This document shows, piece after piece, positions 23,643-33,800 of a stretch of DNA of 64,000 bases. Below the pieces are notes generated by a model. That model saw nothing but the letters and a program-made list of their open reading frames with translations, was not told the DNA's origin and ran no database searches. The DNA comes from JAZOXB01 sp964465395 (lineage in GTDB: Bacteria; Bacillota; Clostridia; Oscillospirales; Oscillospiraceae): positions 5,884 to 69,883 of the forward strand of contig CAYXIN010000001.1 of the NCBI GenBank assembly GCA_964465395.1. The letters run 5' to 3'. How positions within the stretch are numbered: the stretch's first letter is position 1; each line of letters starts with the position of its first letter. A program made the translations under genes and the position numbers.

Positions 23643-24248
23643 TCATTCATCCTCCGGCTCGTAGCGCGCCAGCGCCCGGCGGATCTGTTCCCACGAATGG
23701 CCGCGCCGCAGCAGCGCATCCGTGGCACGTCTGCGCTCGCGTTCATCCGGGACACTGCCGCGAAAGCGGCGGCGGAGGAATTCGTCCACGGCATCCTCCT
23801 GCGGCGGAATTTCCGCCAGGGCTTCATCCCAGAGGGCTCTGGGAATCTGCTTTTCATAGAGCAGTCTGCGAATGCGCGCCGGGCCATAGCCGCGATGCAG
23901 CGCGCTGCGCACAAGCTGCGCCGCCGTCTGGCGGTCATCCAGCAGGCGCAGCTCCGTCAGCCAGTCCACAGCGGCCTGCGCATCCTCCGGCGTTTCGCCC
24001 CGGCGCAGCAGGCGCTCACGCAGTGCCGCGCCGGAAATCGGCGCGGCGGAAAGAATCCGCACCGCGCGCTCACGCGCAGAGGCCGACGATGCGGCCGCGC
24101 GCAGCGCCTCCTGCGCAGGAGCGCTCAGCTCCATACCAACGCAGAGGCCATGCTCCGCCAGCAGCGCCGGCGGAAGCAGCAGCGCGCTGCCATCCTCCAG
24201 ACAGACGCGCAGACGCGCGCCGGCCTTTGCAATGGACTCAATCCTCAT
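23643..24248 (-). CDS. recX: RecX family regulator of RecA
   Basis: Modulates RecA filaments. 201 residues made of three-helix RecX repeats: ERAVRILSAAPISGAALRER, the TELRLLDDRQTAAQLVRSAL segment with the conserved LxDxxxA motif, and HRGYGPARIRRLLYEKQIPR. The N-terminal 45 residues form a small beta-rich extension as in many clostridial RecX proteins. Its ATG overlaps the recA stop by 11 bp, so expression is coupled to recA. The conserved function is inferred from family and position. Confidence 0.92.
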   Translation of the reverse strand: MRIESIAKAGARLRVCLEDGSALLLPPALLAEHGLCVGMELSAPAQEALRAAASSASARERAVRILSAAPISGAALRERLLRRGETPEDAQAAVDWLTELRLLDDRQTAAQLVRSALHRGYGPARIRRLLYEKQIPRALWDEALAEIPPQEDAVDEFLRRRFRGSVPDERERRRATDALLRRGHSWEQIRRALARYEPEDE

Positions 24249-25341
24249 CAAAATCCTCGGCGCTGATATCCACCGGCTGGGCATTGGCCCGCGCCACGCC
24301 TCTGCTGCGGGCGCTTTGCAGCTCCGCCAGATGCGCGCGCACCTTCGCCTCCAGCTCGTCGGCCAGCTCCGGATGCTCCTGAATATAGAGCTTGGCGTTG
24401 TCGCGGCCCTGGCCGATGCGCTCCTCGCCCACGGAGAACCAGCTACCGCTCTTGTTCACCAGCTCCAGATTGACCGCGATGTCGAGCAGCTCGCCATACT
24501 TGGAGATGCCCTCGCCATACATGATGTCGAACACCGCCTCGCGGAAGGGGGGCGCGACCTTGTTCTTGATGACCTTCACGCGGGTGCGGTTGCCCACAAT
24601 CTCAGTTCCGTTTTTGATGGCCTCGATCTTCCGCACGTCCAGGCGGACAGAGGAATAGAACTTCAGCGCATTGCCGCCGGTTGTCGTCTCGGGGTTTCCA
24701 TACATGACGCCAATCTTCATACGAAGCTGGTTGATAAAAATCACGATACAGTTGGTTTTCGCAACGGTGCTGGTGAGCTTGCGAAGCGCCTGCGACATCA
24801 GGCGCGCCTGAAGGCCGACAAAGGCGTCGCCCATTTCGCCCTCAATCTCGGCGCGCGGCGTCAGGGCGGCAACGGAGTCCACCACGACCACGTCAATCGC
24901 GCCGGAGCGGACGAGCGCCTCGGTGATATCAAGGGCCTGCTCACCGGTATCCGGCTGGGAAACCAGCATGGAATCAATATCCACACCGATGGCGGCAGCA
25001 TAGACGGGGTCGAGCGCATGTTCGGCATCGACAAAGGCAACCTCGCCGCCGCGCTCCTGCGCCTCGGCCAGCACATGCAGCGCCAGCGTCGTCTTGCCGG
25101 AGGACTCGGGGCCATAGATCTCGACGATTCTGCCGCGCGGCAGGCCGCCGATGCCCAGCGCGGCATCCAGCGCCAGAGAGCCCGTGGGAATGGCATCAAT
25201 GCTCATCTCGGGGCGGTCGCCCAGGCGCATCACGGCGCCCTTGCCATAGTTCTTCTCGATCTGATGCAGCGCGGTCGCCAGCGCCTTTTTTCTATCCTCT
25301 GCGGGAGACGGGGCCTCATAGGTCGTTTTCTTCTGTGCCAT
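24238..25341 (-). CDS. recA: recombinase A
   Basis: The DNA strand-exchange and SOS co-protease. 367 residues of standard length: P-loop GPESSGKTTLAL (about 76-87), Walker B VVVVDSVAALTPRAE, loop L2 MKIGVMYGNPETTTGGNALK and an acidic C-terminus (AEDFDED). It sits inside a longer operon (prmC upstream with a 2-bp gap, recX overlapping downstream). No clear LexA-type operator was seen in front of it, as expected for an internal gene. Confidence 0.99.
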   Translation of the reverse strand: MAQKKTTYEAPSPAEDRKKALATALHQIEKNYGKGAVMRLGDRPEMSIDAIPTGSLALDAALGIGGLPRGRIVEIYGPESSGKTTLALHVLAEAQERGGEVAFVDAEHALDPVYAAAIGVDIDSMLVSQPDTGEQALDITEALVRSGAIDVVVVDSVAALTPRAEIEGEMGDAFVGLQARLMSQALRKLTSTVAKTNCIVIFINQLRMKIGVMYGNPETTTGGNALKFYSSVRLDVRKIEAIKNGTEIVGNRTRVKVIKNKVAPPFREAVFDIMYGEGISKYGELLDIAVNLELVNKSGSWFSVGEERIGQGRDNAKLYIQEHPELADELEAKVRAHLAELQSARSRGVARANAQPVDISAEDFDED

Positions 25342-25343
25342 AC

Positions 25344-26213
25344 TCAGACTTCCTCTCTTTTCCGGGCAAGCACAGCCCGGGTAATCTCTGCCGTATCCTT
25401 GCGCTGCTCGAGCAGCGTGTAGCCGGCCGCGCGCAGAATGTCGCCCACGGCCTCCTCCTGTCCGATGCCATGCTCCAGGCAGAGATAGCCGCCCGGATTG
25501 AGCGCATGGGTAAAATTCTTCACGATGGCGCGGTAGAAATCCAGCCCATCCGGGCCGCCGTCAAGCGCCAGACAGGGCTCATAGTCGCGGACGGAGACAT
25601 CCAGTGTGCGAAGCTCCGGCGTGGCAATATAGGGCGGGTTGGAAACAATCAGGTCAAAGGTGCCAAGAAAATCCTGCGCGGGCTTGCGCACATCGATCGG
25701 CACACAGCTCACGCGCCCGGTCAGCTTCTGGAGCTGGACATTTCGCCGCGCCACGCGCAGCGCCGCCGGAGAAACATCGCCCAGGGTGACGCGCGCATCC
25801 TTCACGCGGCGCGCGATGGCCAGGCCGATGCATCCGCTGCCGGTGCACAAATCCAGAATGCGCGGATTCTGCTCCAGAAAGAGCGCCTTCTTGATGGCCA
25901 GCTCCGTGACCACCATGGTATCATCGCGGGGAATCAGCACATCCGGCGTGACCACCAGCGTCATATCATAAAAATTCCACTGCCCGAGAATATAGGGCAC
26001 GGGCTCCCCCTTCAAATAGCGCTGGACAAAGGACTCGGACAGCTCGCAGACCTCCTGGGAGGCATAGAGGTCACGGTCTGCGATCATCTGCTCGGCGGTC
26101 TTGCCGGAGGCGGCGCAGATCAGCTCGCGGGCGATGTTGCCGGCGAACTGTCCCTCGGTTGCCAGCAGCGCGCGGCGCGCGTCCAGATAGAGCTCGGCGT
26201 AGGTCTTTACCAT
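25344..26213 (-). CDS. prmC: peptide chain release factor glutamine N5-methyltransferase
   Basis: Methylates the GGQ glutamine of release factors RF1/RF2. 289 residues: helical N-terminal domain (1-80), then the SAM-binding fold with ILDLCTGSGCIGLAIA and the catalytic SNPPYI motif near residue 190. An AAAAGGAGG site lies ahead of the ATG, which overlaps the end of the DUF1385 gene by 7 bp. In many Firmicutes prmC follows prfA; here it is linked to a DUF1385 gene instead, an arrangement also common in Clostridia. Confidence 0.96.
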   Translation of the reverse strand: MVKTYAELYLDARRALLATEGQFAGNIARELICAASGKTAEQMIADRDLYASQEVCELSESFVQRYLKGEPVPYILGQWNFYDMTLVVTPDVLIPRDDTMVVTELAIKKALFLEQNPRILDLCTGSGCIGLAIARRVKDARVTLGDVSPAALRVARRNVQLQKLTGRVSCVPIDVRKPAQDFLGTFDLIVSNPPYIATPELRTLDVSVRDYEPCLALDGGPDGLDFYRAIVKNFTHALNPGGYLCLEHGIGQEEAVGDILRAAGYTLLEQRKDTAEITRAVLARKREEV

Positions 26214-27187
26214 TTGTCTGCGCCCTCCTTTTCCGGTATCACAGCGCGCAGCGCCTCGATGCCGACCTCAATCATGCTGTCATCCGGCTCGTTGGTGGTC
26301 AGATATTGCAGCCACATGCCCGGCGCGGAGAGCGCACGGGTCAACCAGTTGTCATAGCGCCCAACCAGGCGGTTGAACTCATAGCTGATACCAACCACAA
26401 GCGGCAGCAGCAGCAGTTTCAGCGCCACGCGCAGCAGCGCGTTGAGCAGCCCCGACTCGAAGGTCGGCGTGATTGGCGCAAGGAGCTGGGTCGCCACGGA
26501 AAAAACCAGCACCGAAATGAACACCACCACAAACAGGAAGCTCGTGCCGCAGCGGGGATGCAGGCGCGTCTGCGCGCGCACATTCTCCACCGTCAGGGGC
26601 AGGCGCGCCTCATAGCAGCGGATGGTCTTATGCTCCGCGCCATGGTAGGCGAAGGTACGCTTCATATCCTTCAGGCGGGAGCACAGGAACATATAGCCCA
26701 GCAGAATCACGATGCGCAGCAGACCCTCAAGCAGATTGCGCACCAGCGCATTGGGCGTCAGCCGCGTAATCAGCTCGCCCAGCAGCGAGGGCAGGACGAA
26801 AAACAGCGCCACGGAGAAAGCCAGACCCAGCACCACGGCCAGCGTCGTCACCGCGCCGGTGGACAGATGCTTCTCAAGCCAGTCATCCAGACGGGACTGC
26901 TTCTGCGACTCCTGCGACGCATCCTCCTCAACAAAGAAATCCGCCGAATACATCAGCGCCTCCACGCCCTGCTTCATGCTGGCGCAAAAGCTGAAAATGC
27001 CCCGGATGAAGGGAAGCTTGCGCAGGGAGAAGCCGGGCTTCGGCTGCTTGCGCGGCGTCACGCGCGTGTTAAGCCCCTCCCTGCTGCGCACAACGGTGGC
27101 GCATTTGTCCGGGCCAAGCATCATGATGCCCTCCAGAAGCGCCTGACCGCCGATCATGGTTTTGAATTTTTCCTGTGTTTTTGCCAT
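26207..27187 (-). CDS. DUF1385 (YqhQ-like) membrane protein
   Basis: 326 residues. The N-terminal block MIGGQALLEGIMMLGPDKCA and the central YHGAEHKTIRCYEA, with a His/Glu/His cluster, are the DUF1385 signatures. Four to five hydrophobic helices lie at about 108-135, 150-175, 208-240 and 245-275. Members such as Bacillus YqhQ are membrane proteins of unknown function; the conserved HGAEHK motif could bind a metal. First of the tightly packed group DUF1385-prmC-recA-recX-rimO-pgsA. The function is unassigned. Confidence 0.92.
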   Translation of the reverse strand: MAKTQEKFKTMIGGQALLEGIMMLGPDKCATVVRSREGLNTRVTPRKQPKPGFSLRKLPFIRGIFSFCASMKQGVEALMYSADFFVEEDASQESQKQSRLDDWLEKHLSTGAVTTLAVVLGLAFSVALFFVLPSLLGELITRLTPNALVRNLLEGLLRIVILLGYMFLCSRLKDMKRTFAYHGAEHKTIRCYEARLPLTVENVRAQTRLHPRCGTSFLFVVVFISVLVFSVATQLLAPITPTFESGLLNALLRVALKLLLLPLVVGISYEFNRLVGRYDNWLTRALSAPGMWLQYLTTNEPDDSMIEVGIEALRAVIPEKEGADKW

Positions 27188-27209
27188 AGCTGTTCCTTTC
27201 TCCAGTCCA

Positions 27210-28628
27210 TCACTGCTGCGTAATGGGCAGACAGATGGTCACAAGGGTACCGCCGCCGACCGCATTGCAGAGCTCCAGGCGGCCGTTATGCATCGTGACA
27301 ATCTCCTCGCAGACGGCCAGGCCGATGCCGCTGCCGCGCGCCTTGGAGCTACCCTTATAGAATTTCTTTTTCACAAGCGGCAGCTCGTCCTCCGGGATGC
27401 CGGGGCCGAAGTCGCGGATGCGGATGCAGATCCGGTCACCCTCGCGGCAGATCTCGGCCGTGATCCGGCCGCCTTCGCCGCCATGCTTGGCGGCATTATC
27501 CAGAATATTCAGAAATACCTGCCGCATTCGGGCGGTATCGCAGGGGATTTCGGGAATCTCGTCGTCATTTTCAAGATAGTCCAGCTCGATATTTTCCAGA
27601 CTCAGGCGCGAGCCATACATAAAGACGGTGTCCTCGAACTCGGCGCGCAGATCACTGAGCGCGACATTGATCGTAAAGCGGCCGTCCTGGATGCGCGTGA
27701 AATCGAGCAGCTCCTCCACCAGAGAGGTCAGGCGGCGCGATTCGCGCAGGATGATGCCAAGGCCGCGCCTGACCTGCGCGCCATCGGCCGCGGCATCGGC
27801 AGACAGAAGCGTCTCGCTCCAGCCGCTGATGGCCGTCAGGGGGGTGCGCAGCTCGTGGGAGACGGAGGACATGAACTCGGTCTGCATTTTCTCCGTCTGG
27901 CTGATTTTGTTGGACATGTCGTTGATGGTGTTGGCCAGCTCACCGATCTCGTCGTCAAAATGGCGGGCAATCTGAATGCCATAGCTGCCGGCGGCAATCC
28001 GCTTGGCGGTCGCCGTGATCTCCGAAACGGGCAGCAGGATGGACTTGACATAATAGCTGCCGCTGAGATAGACGATGAGCAGAATCACCGCGCCCAGCAG
28101 AAACACCAGCAGGCTGAACAGAATCAACTGCCGGTCCACCAGCCGCAGGCTGGTGACATAGCGCAGCACGCCGATGACCTCGCCGTTGGTATAGACCAGC
28201 GGGCTGGACACGGCCATGATGCGCTCGCCTGTGGCGGGATTGACGCCGGTGTAGGTGCAGATGGTTTTGGTTTCGATCGCCTTTGTAATGTCAGAGGTTA
28301 CAGTCGCGCGGGAGGACAGCTGCGTATAGGACGAGGCGACCACCCGGTAGCTGGTGTTGACAAATTGCAGCTCAAGCATATCCTTGGACTCAAAGCTCTC
28401 GGCAAAGCGGGCGCAGGACTGATAATACTCGCGGTAGCTCTGGCCGATGTAGGTCTCAAAGAAGCTCGTGCCGGTATGCGCCTTGGCGCGCAGACTGGTT
28501 TCCATGCTGGAATAATAATAGGAGGAAACCGTCACGGACAGGCAGAGAACGCAGATCAGCATGATCGCCGCGACCAGGCTTATGGTGTTGCGCAGCCAGC
28601 GGCGCTGCAATCCGGTTTTGCCGGCCAT
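27210..28628 (-). CDS. sensor histidine kinase
   Basis: A membrane kinase of 472 residues. Helix 1 (about 12-38), an extracytoplasmic sensor of roughly 130 residues (single Cache/PAS-like by length), helix 2 (about 168-190), HAMP (about 192-245), HisKA with phosphoacceptor His in SVSHELRTPLTAIS, and HATPase with N box NILDNAAKHGG, G1 DFGPGIPEDE and G2 GSGIGLAV. All catalytic residues are present. It lies 20 bp downstream of its cognate response regulator. The stimulus is unknown; the architecture resembles Firmicute envelope-stress kinases such as WalK/PhoR-type enzymes without a PAS domain. Confidence 0.95.
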   Translation of the reverse strand: MAGKTGLQRRWLRNTISLVAAIMLICVLCLSVTVSSYYYSSMETSLRAKAHTGTSFFETYIGQSYREYYQSCARFAESFESKDMLELQFVNTSYRVVASSYTQLSSRATVTSDITKAIETKTICTYTGVNPATGERIMAVSSPLVYTNGEVIGVLRYVTSLRLVDRQLILFSLLVFLLGAVILLIVYLSGSYYVKSILLPVSEITATAKRIAAGSYGIQIARHFDDEIGELANTINDMSNKISQTEKMQTEFMSSVSHELRTPLTAISGWSETLLSADAAADGAQVRRGLGIILRESRRLTSLVEELLDFTRIQDGRFTINVALSDLRAEFEDTVFMYGSRLSLENIELDYLENDDEIPEIPCDTARMRQVFLNILDNAAKHGGEGGRITAEICREGDRICIRIRDFGPGIPEDELPLVKKKFYKGSSKARGSGIGLAVCEEIVTMHNGRLELCNAVGGGTLVTICLPITQQ

Positions 28629-28648
28629 ATGTCACCCCTCCTCCGGGA

Positions 28649-29338
28649 TCAGAGACCCCACTTGTAGCCATAACCCCAGACAGTCGTGATGTAGGTAGGG
28701 TTGGCGGTATTATCCTCAATCTTGATGCGCAGGCGGCGGATATTCACATCGACGATTTTCAGCTCGCCGTCATAGTCCCGCCCCCAGACGGAGGCCAGAA
28801 TATCCTCACGCGACAGCGCGCGGCCCGGATTCTGCATAAAAAGCTGCACGATGGCATACTCCACCTGCGTGAGCTTGATGCGCCGCCCATCCTTCTCCAG
28901 CGTGCGATTGCGCAGATTCAGGCGGAAGGGCTTGTGGAGAATGATCTCGCTGTCCTCCGGCTCGGCCGCGCCACCGATGCGGCGATAGAGCGCGTCAATG
29001 CGCGCCGTCAGCTCCGCCGGGGAGAAGGGCTTGGTCACATAGTCATCCGCGCCGGTCATCAGGCCGGTGACTTTGTCCATCTCCTGCGTCCGGGCCGTGA
29101 GCATGATGATGCCGATGGTCTTATTGGTCGCGCGGATGCTGCGGCAAACCTCGAAGCCGTCGATATCCGGCAGCATGATATCCAGAATGGCCACGCCGAT
29201 ATCCGGATTCTCCTTCAGGCGCTCCAGCGCCTCCATGCCGGTGCCGGCCTCAATGGGGTCATAGCCGGCGCGCTTGAGGTTGATGACCACAAAGCTGCGA
29301 ATATTGACCTCGTCCTCCAGAATCAAAACCTTTTTCAT
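28649..29338 (-). CDS. OmpR/PhoB-family response regulator
   Basis: 229 residues. Receiver domain (1-120) with acidic pocket LEDE, phospho-acceptor Asp in AILDIMLPDIDGF, Thr in IIMLTAR and Lys in DDYVTKPF. The winged-helix DNA-binding domain (about 132-228) ends YITTVWGYGYKWG. Start ATG at 29338 follows AAGGAG; the longer upstream reading frame overlaps the lipoprotein gene and is not conserved-looking. Forms a two-component pair with the next gene and is preceded by a lipoprotein that could be part of the same signalling unit. Confidence 0.96.
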   Translation of the reverse strand: MKKVLILEDEVNIRSFVVINLKRAGYDPIEAGTGMEALERLKENPDIGVAILDIMLPDIDGFEVCRSIRATNKTIGIIMLTARTQEMDKVTGLMTGADDYVTKPFSPAELTARIDALYRRIGGAAEPEDSEIILHKPFRLNLRNRTLEKDGRRIKLTQVEYAIVQLFMQNPGRALSREDILASVWGRDYDGELKIVDVNIRRLRIKIEDNTANPTYITTVWGYGYKWGL

Positions 29339-29391
29339 ATTTCCCGCTCCTTGCAGGCGACGCAACGCCGCGCCGCCCATGATAGTTTCCG

Positions 29392-30723
29392 TTATGTCTC
29401 GCCGGTGTTCCAATCCACCTGGATAAGCCGGAACATCCCGCTCACCGTCTCCGGCGTCAGCTCCAGCTCCGCCGCGCCGGGGCCCAGCAGAACGGCATAG
29501 GTGATCTCACCCTTGCGCAGCAGCACCGTCCAGCCGCTCTCGCGGGCAAGCTGCGCCGCCTGCTCGCTGGAGGTCGCCGCAATGGTAAAAAGCTCCGTGT
29601 TGTCGCCCTGGTCATTCTGCCAGAGGAAGCAGTAGCCCAGCGCATTGCCCAGCATACCCGCGCGCGTCACGGCCAGGCGGCTCATCCACGCGCTGGGAAC
29701 CGTCAGGAACCAGCCGTCGGAACAGTTGTGGAAGGTCACGCACTTCTGCACCTCGCTGCCATCAAGCTGGAGATTATACCAGCCGATGAGCGAGCGGTTC
29801 TCCGAGCGCTCATCCCCGGCGATGCCGCGCATGGCATACAGACGCGGCAGCTCAATGAGCCCGTCGCCGTCGATATCGCCGCTGTAGACATAATATTCGC
29901 GCAGGGTCTGCACACCGGTGTTGGCATCATCCTGTCTGGCCAGATTGCGAAACTCGCCGTTGCGCATACCGAAAATATCGGTCACAATCTCGCCCTCGCC
30001 ATACTCCGCCGCCACAAAGACCGCGTTGACACCCTCGCACATCCGGCCGGTGATGATGCGCCTGACCGCCGAAACTGCGGTGCTGGCAGCCGCCTCCCGC
30101 TCGCGCAGGAGTTGATTCTCCGACCAGTGATAATACTCCGCAATGGCGGCAGAGCTGTGCGCATCCGCGCGCAGGAGAAAAATGCCCTGCAAGCCATCGC
30201 CATCGAGGTCTGTTGTCAGATATTCCGTGCAATTGGCGCGCATCAGCTCGATCAGGCCATCGTCGCGCAGCGTGTAGACGCACAGCACCCGCGCAAGCTG
30301 GTCGCTGATGCTGCGGCCAAGCACCAGCTCATAGCCCGGCGCATCATCCACGCGGGCATAGAGCACCTGGTCGAAGGCGCTGCCATTCAGGTCGAGGGAG
30401 GCCACGCAGGTATACTGCTCATCCACCAGGTCAAAGACATAGATCGACAGCGGATTGGCCGCAGCGGTTTTCAGATAGACCACTGCCTCATCCGCGCCGT
30501 CGCCGTCCAGATCGATCATCTGCACAGCCTGCTGATTCTCGCCCGATACCGGCGGCGAATAGCTCGCGCCGCCGGGCATGGCGCCCTCAATCGCCTGTTG
30601 CAGCTCATAATAGCCCTCCGGCTGCTGCGGCACGGCAAAAAGCCGCTCCGCCGGGTCCAGAATGCAGCCCGTCAGAAGCACCGCAAGCAGCAGCACGGCT
30701 GCGCGGAAAAACACTTTTTTCAT
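29392..30723 (-). CDS. lipoprotein with Ca-binding-type DxDxDG repeats
   Basis: 443-residue exported protein with signal peptide and lipobox LLTGC (residues 16-20). Three FG-GAP/VCBS-like loops with the calcium pattern are visible: DLDGDGADEA (about 72), DLDGDGLQG (about 174) and DIDGDGLIEL (about 285), suggesting a propeller-like or repeat fold. No enzyme motif was seen. The position immediately upstream of a two-component system (54-bp gap, same strand) suggests a surface sensor or an accessory lipoprotein for the kinase; this is inference. Ribosome binding site GAAGGAGAGG. Confidence 0.8.
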   Translation of the reverse strand: MKKVFFRAAVLLLAVLLTGCILDPAERLFAVPQQPEGYYELQQAIEGAMPGGASYSPPVSGENQQAVQMIDLDGDGADEAVVYLKTAAANPLSIYVFDLVDEQYTCVASLDLNGSAFDQVLYARVDDAPGYELVLGRSISDQLARVLCVYTLRDDGLIELMRANCTEYLTTDLDGDGLQGIFLLRADAHSSAAIAEYYHWSENQLLREREAAASTAVSAVRRIITGRMCEGVNAVFVAAEYGEGEIVTDIFGMRNGEFRNLARQDDANTGVQTLREYYVYSGDIDGDGLIELPRLYAMRGIAGDERSENRSLIGWYNLQLDGSEVQKCVTFHNCSDGWFLTVPSAWMSRLAVTRAGMLGNALGYCFLWQNDQGDNTELFTIAATSSEQAAQLARESGWTVLLRKGEITYAVLLGPGAAELELTPETVSGMFRLIQVDWNTGET

Positions 30724-30751
30724 GATGCGGCACCTCTCCTTCTAACTGAGC

Positions 30752-30780
30752 ATTATAGCAAAAATTGTTACAAATGTGTA
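30752..30780 (-). promoter_or_regulatory. candidate promoter of the long lipoprotein-to-pgsA block
   Basis: Minus strand -10 TATAAT (30757-30752) is perfect; at 17-bp spacing the -35 position is TACACA (30780-30775), a weak match. It lies about 30 bp before the lipoprotein start. Confidence 0.5.
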
Positions 30781-30804
30781 GTAGTTCGGTTACAAAGTTC
30801 GAAA

Positions 30805-33800
30805 TTATTTCACAACAACGCTGTCCGGCCCCAGCAGCAGCCGCAGCTCCGCCAGCATATCCTCGCGCAGCATACAGCTCGTGCCGCGGCGCACGCCCGT
30901 ATCGGCATAGTAGAGCACAGCCCGGATGCTGCCAGGGAACATGCTCAAAATGGCGCGCAGCTTGCGCTCGGCAGGCGTCCCCTCGCCGGGCAGCCGGAGA
31001 TAGAGCGTCGGCGGAATGGGTTTGGCCACCTCGCTCAAGGGCAGCAGGCGGTTGACCACAAGCTGCGGCGTCTTCTCATCGCGGACGGAAAGCCGCCCCT
31101 GCGCCACAACGGAGGTATTCTCCTGCAGGAGCCCGCCGGCATTGGTAATCACATTGGAAAAGGTCAGCAGCTCCATGGAGCCGGTTTCATCCTCCAGGGT
31201 GACATAGGCCATGACGGAGCCGGTTCGGGTGGTCTTCATGCGCACCGTTTCAACGATGCCCGCGATGCTGACATTCTGCTCATCACAGAAGACGCCATCC
31301 TCCAGCTCAAAGGAGCGCAGAACGCGCCCGATGGCTACCACGCCGCTGGCCGCAATCTGCTTGCGCCAGGTATCCAGCGGATGGCCAGAGAGATAGAGGC
31401 CGATGGCCTCCTTCTCCATCTGCATCCGCTCCTCGCCCGGCAGCTCCGCCAGCGCGGGGGCGGCAATGGCGCTGCGCTGCGTCCCCTGCTCCTCCAGCAT
31501 GTCAAAAAGCTGGAGCTGCCCCTCCAGATTGCGGCGGTGCGTCTCGGCGGCGGTATCCATGAGCTGTTCAAAGAGATAGAGCATCTGCGCGCGGTTGAGC
31601 CCCAGGCCGTCGAGTGCGCCGCACTTGATGAGATTCTCCACGGCGCGCTTGTTGAGATCGGCGCCCTGCATCCGCTCACAGAAATCCTCCAGCGAGGTGA
31701 AGGGCCCCCCGCGCCCGCGCTCGGCCACTACCTGGCGGATCAGGCCGCGCCCGATATTCTTCACCGCGCCCAGGCCAAAGCGAATGCCCTCCGGCTCGAC
31801 GGTGAACTTATCCTCGGAGGTGTTAACATGCGGATGCAGCAGGGCGATGCCCATTTCGCGGCAATCGGCAATATAGGCGGCCGTCTTATCCGCGCGGTCA
31901 AGCACGGAGGTCAGGAGCGCGGCCATATACTCCTTCGGATAGTGGCATTTCAGATAGGCCGTCTGATAGGCCACAACCGCGTAGCAGACCGCGTGCGCCT
32001 TATTGAAGGCATAGTTTGCAAAATCGACAATTTCATCATAAATCGACTGCGCGGCAGCCTCGCTGACGCCGTTGGCGATGCAGCCGGCGATGCCATTCTC
32101 CGCGTCGCCATAGACGAAGGTTTTGCGCTCCTGCTCGATGACCTTCATTTTCTTCTTCGAAATGGCGCGGCGGATGTTATCCGCCTGTCCCATGGTGTAG
32201 CCGCCAAGGGCGCGGAAGATGTTGATGACCTGCTCCTGATAAACGATGCAGCCATAGGTGACCTTCAGAATCGGCTCCAGCAGCGGCGTTTTATAGGTGA
32301 CCTGCGTCGGGTCGAGCTTGTTGGCGATGAAGCGTGGGATGGAATCCATCGGGCCGGGGCGGTAAAGCGCCACGATTGCCGTGATATCCTCGATGGAGCC
32401 CGCCTTCATATTGACGCAGACGCCCGTCATGCCGGCCGACTCCAACTGGAAAACGCCCGCCGTTCTGCCCTCGGTGAGCATCCGGAAGGTCTGCGCGTCA
32501 TCATCGGGAATGCGCTTGACCGAGAAATCCGGCTCACGGCGGCGGATGATCCGCTCCGCGTCATCCAGAATGGTCAGGTTACGTAGACCGAGAAAGTCCA
32601 TCTTCAGCAGACCCAGCTCCTCAATGGTCGTCATGGTGAACTGCGTCACGACGGTCTCATCGTTGCGCGCAAGCGGCACATAGTCCACAACGGGTCTTTT
32701 GGTGATGACGACGCCCGCCGCGTGGGTGGAGGTGTTGCGCGGCATTCCCTCCAGCGCGCGGGCCGTATCCACCAGCTTCCGCACCCGCTCATCGCGCGAA
32801 TAGAGCTCCTTGAGCTGCGGCGAGACGCGAAGCGCCTCCTCCAGCGTCATATGCGGCGTGCCGGGGATGAGCTTGGCCACCGCATCCGTCTCGGCATAGG
32901 TGAAATTCAGCACGCGGCCAACATCGCGAATGGCGGCACGCGCCGCCAGCGTACCGAAGGTGACAATCTGCGCAACGCGCTCCTTGCCATACTTGCGCAT
33001 GACATAGTCAATCACCTCGCCGCGCCGCTCCTGACAGAAATCCGTGTCGAAATCGGGCATACTGACACGCTCAGGGTTCAGGAAGCGCTCGAAAATCAGG
33101 TCGTACTTCATCGGATCGACCTCGGTGATATTCATGCAGTAGGCCGCGATGGAGGCCGCGCCGGAGCCGCGGCCGGGGCCGACGGGAATGCCCTCCTGCT
33201 TGGCCCAGCGGATGAAGTCCGCAACGATCAGATAATAGTCCACATAGCCCATGCGCTCGACAACGCCCATCTCATACTCCAGGCGCTGACGATAGGACTC
33301 CGGCGCATCGGGATAGCGCGCCGCGAAGCCCTCGTTGCAAAGACGGCGGAAATAGCTGCGCGAATCTGAGCCGTCCGGCGGAAGATACTCGGGCAGATGA
33401 TACTGGCCAAAGGTAAAGGTCACATTGCACCTGTCCGCAATTTTCTGCGTATTCTCCAGCGCCTCCGGCAAATTGGGAAAGAGACTGCGCATCTCCTCCT
33501 CGGACTTGATGTAAAACTCATTGGTCTCAAAGCGCATCCGGTTGGGGTCATCCACCGTTTTGCCCATCTGAATGCACATCAGGACATCCTGAATGGTACT
33601 GTCCTCGCGGGTGATATAATGCGCGTCGTTGGTCGCCACCAGCGGCAGCCCCGTATCGCGCGCAAGCCGCAGCAGCTCACGGTTGACCTGCTCCTGCTCC
33701 GGCAGACCATGATCCTGAAGCTCCAGGTAGAAATGCTCCGGGCCGAAAATCTCCGACAGGGTCAGGGCATACTGCCGGGCGCCCGCATAATCGCCGCTGC

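Noticed and set aside
29728..32586. 952-residue plus-strand open frame opposite the lipoprotein and dnaE genes
   Set aside because: It spans two unrelated minus-strand genes with clear domains and has no domain of its own.
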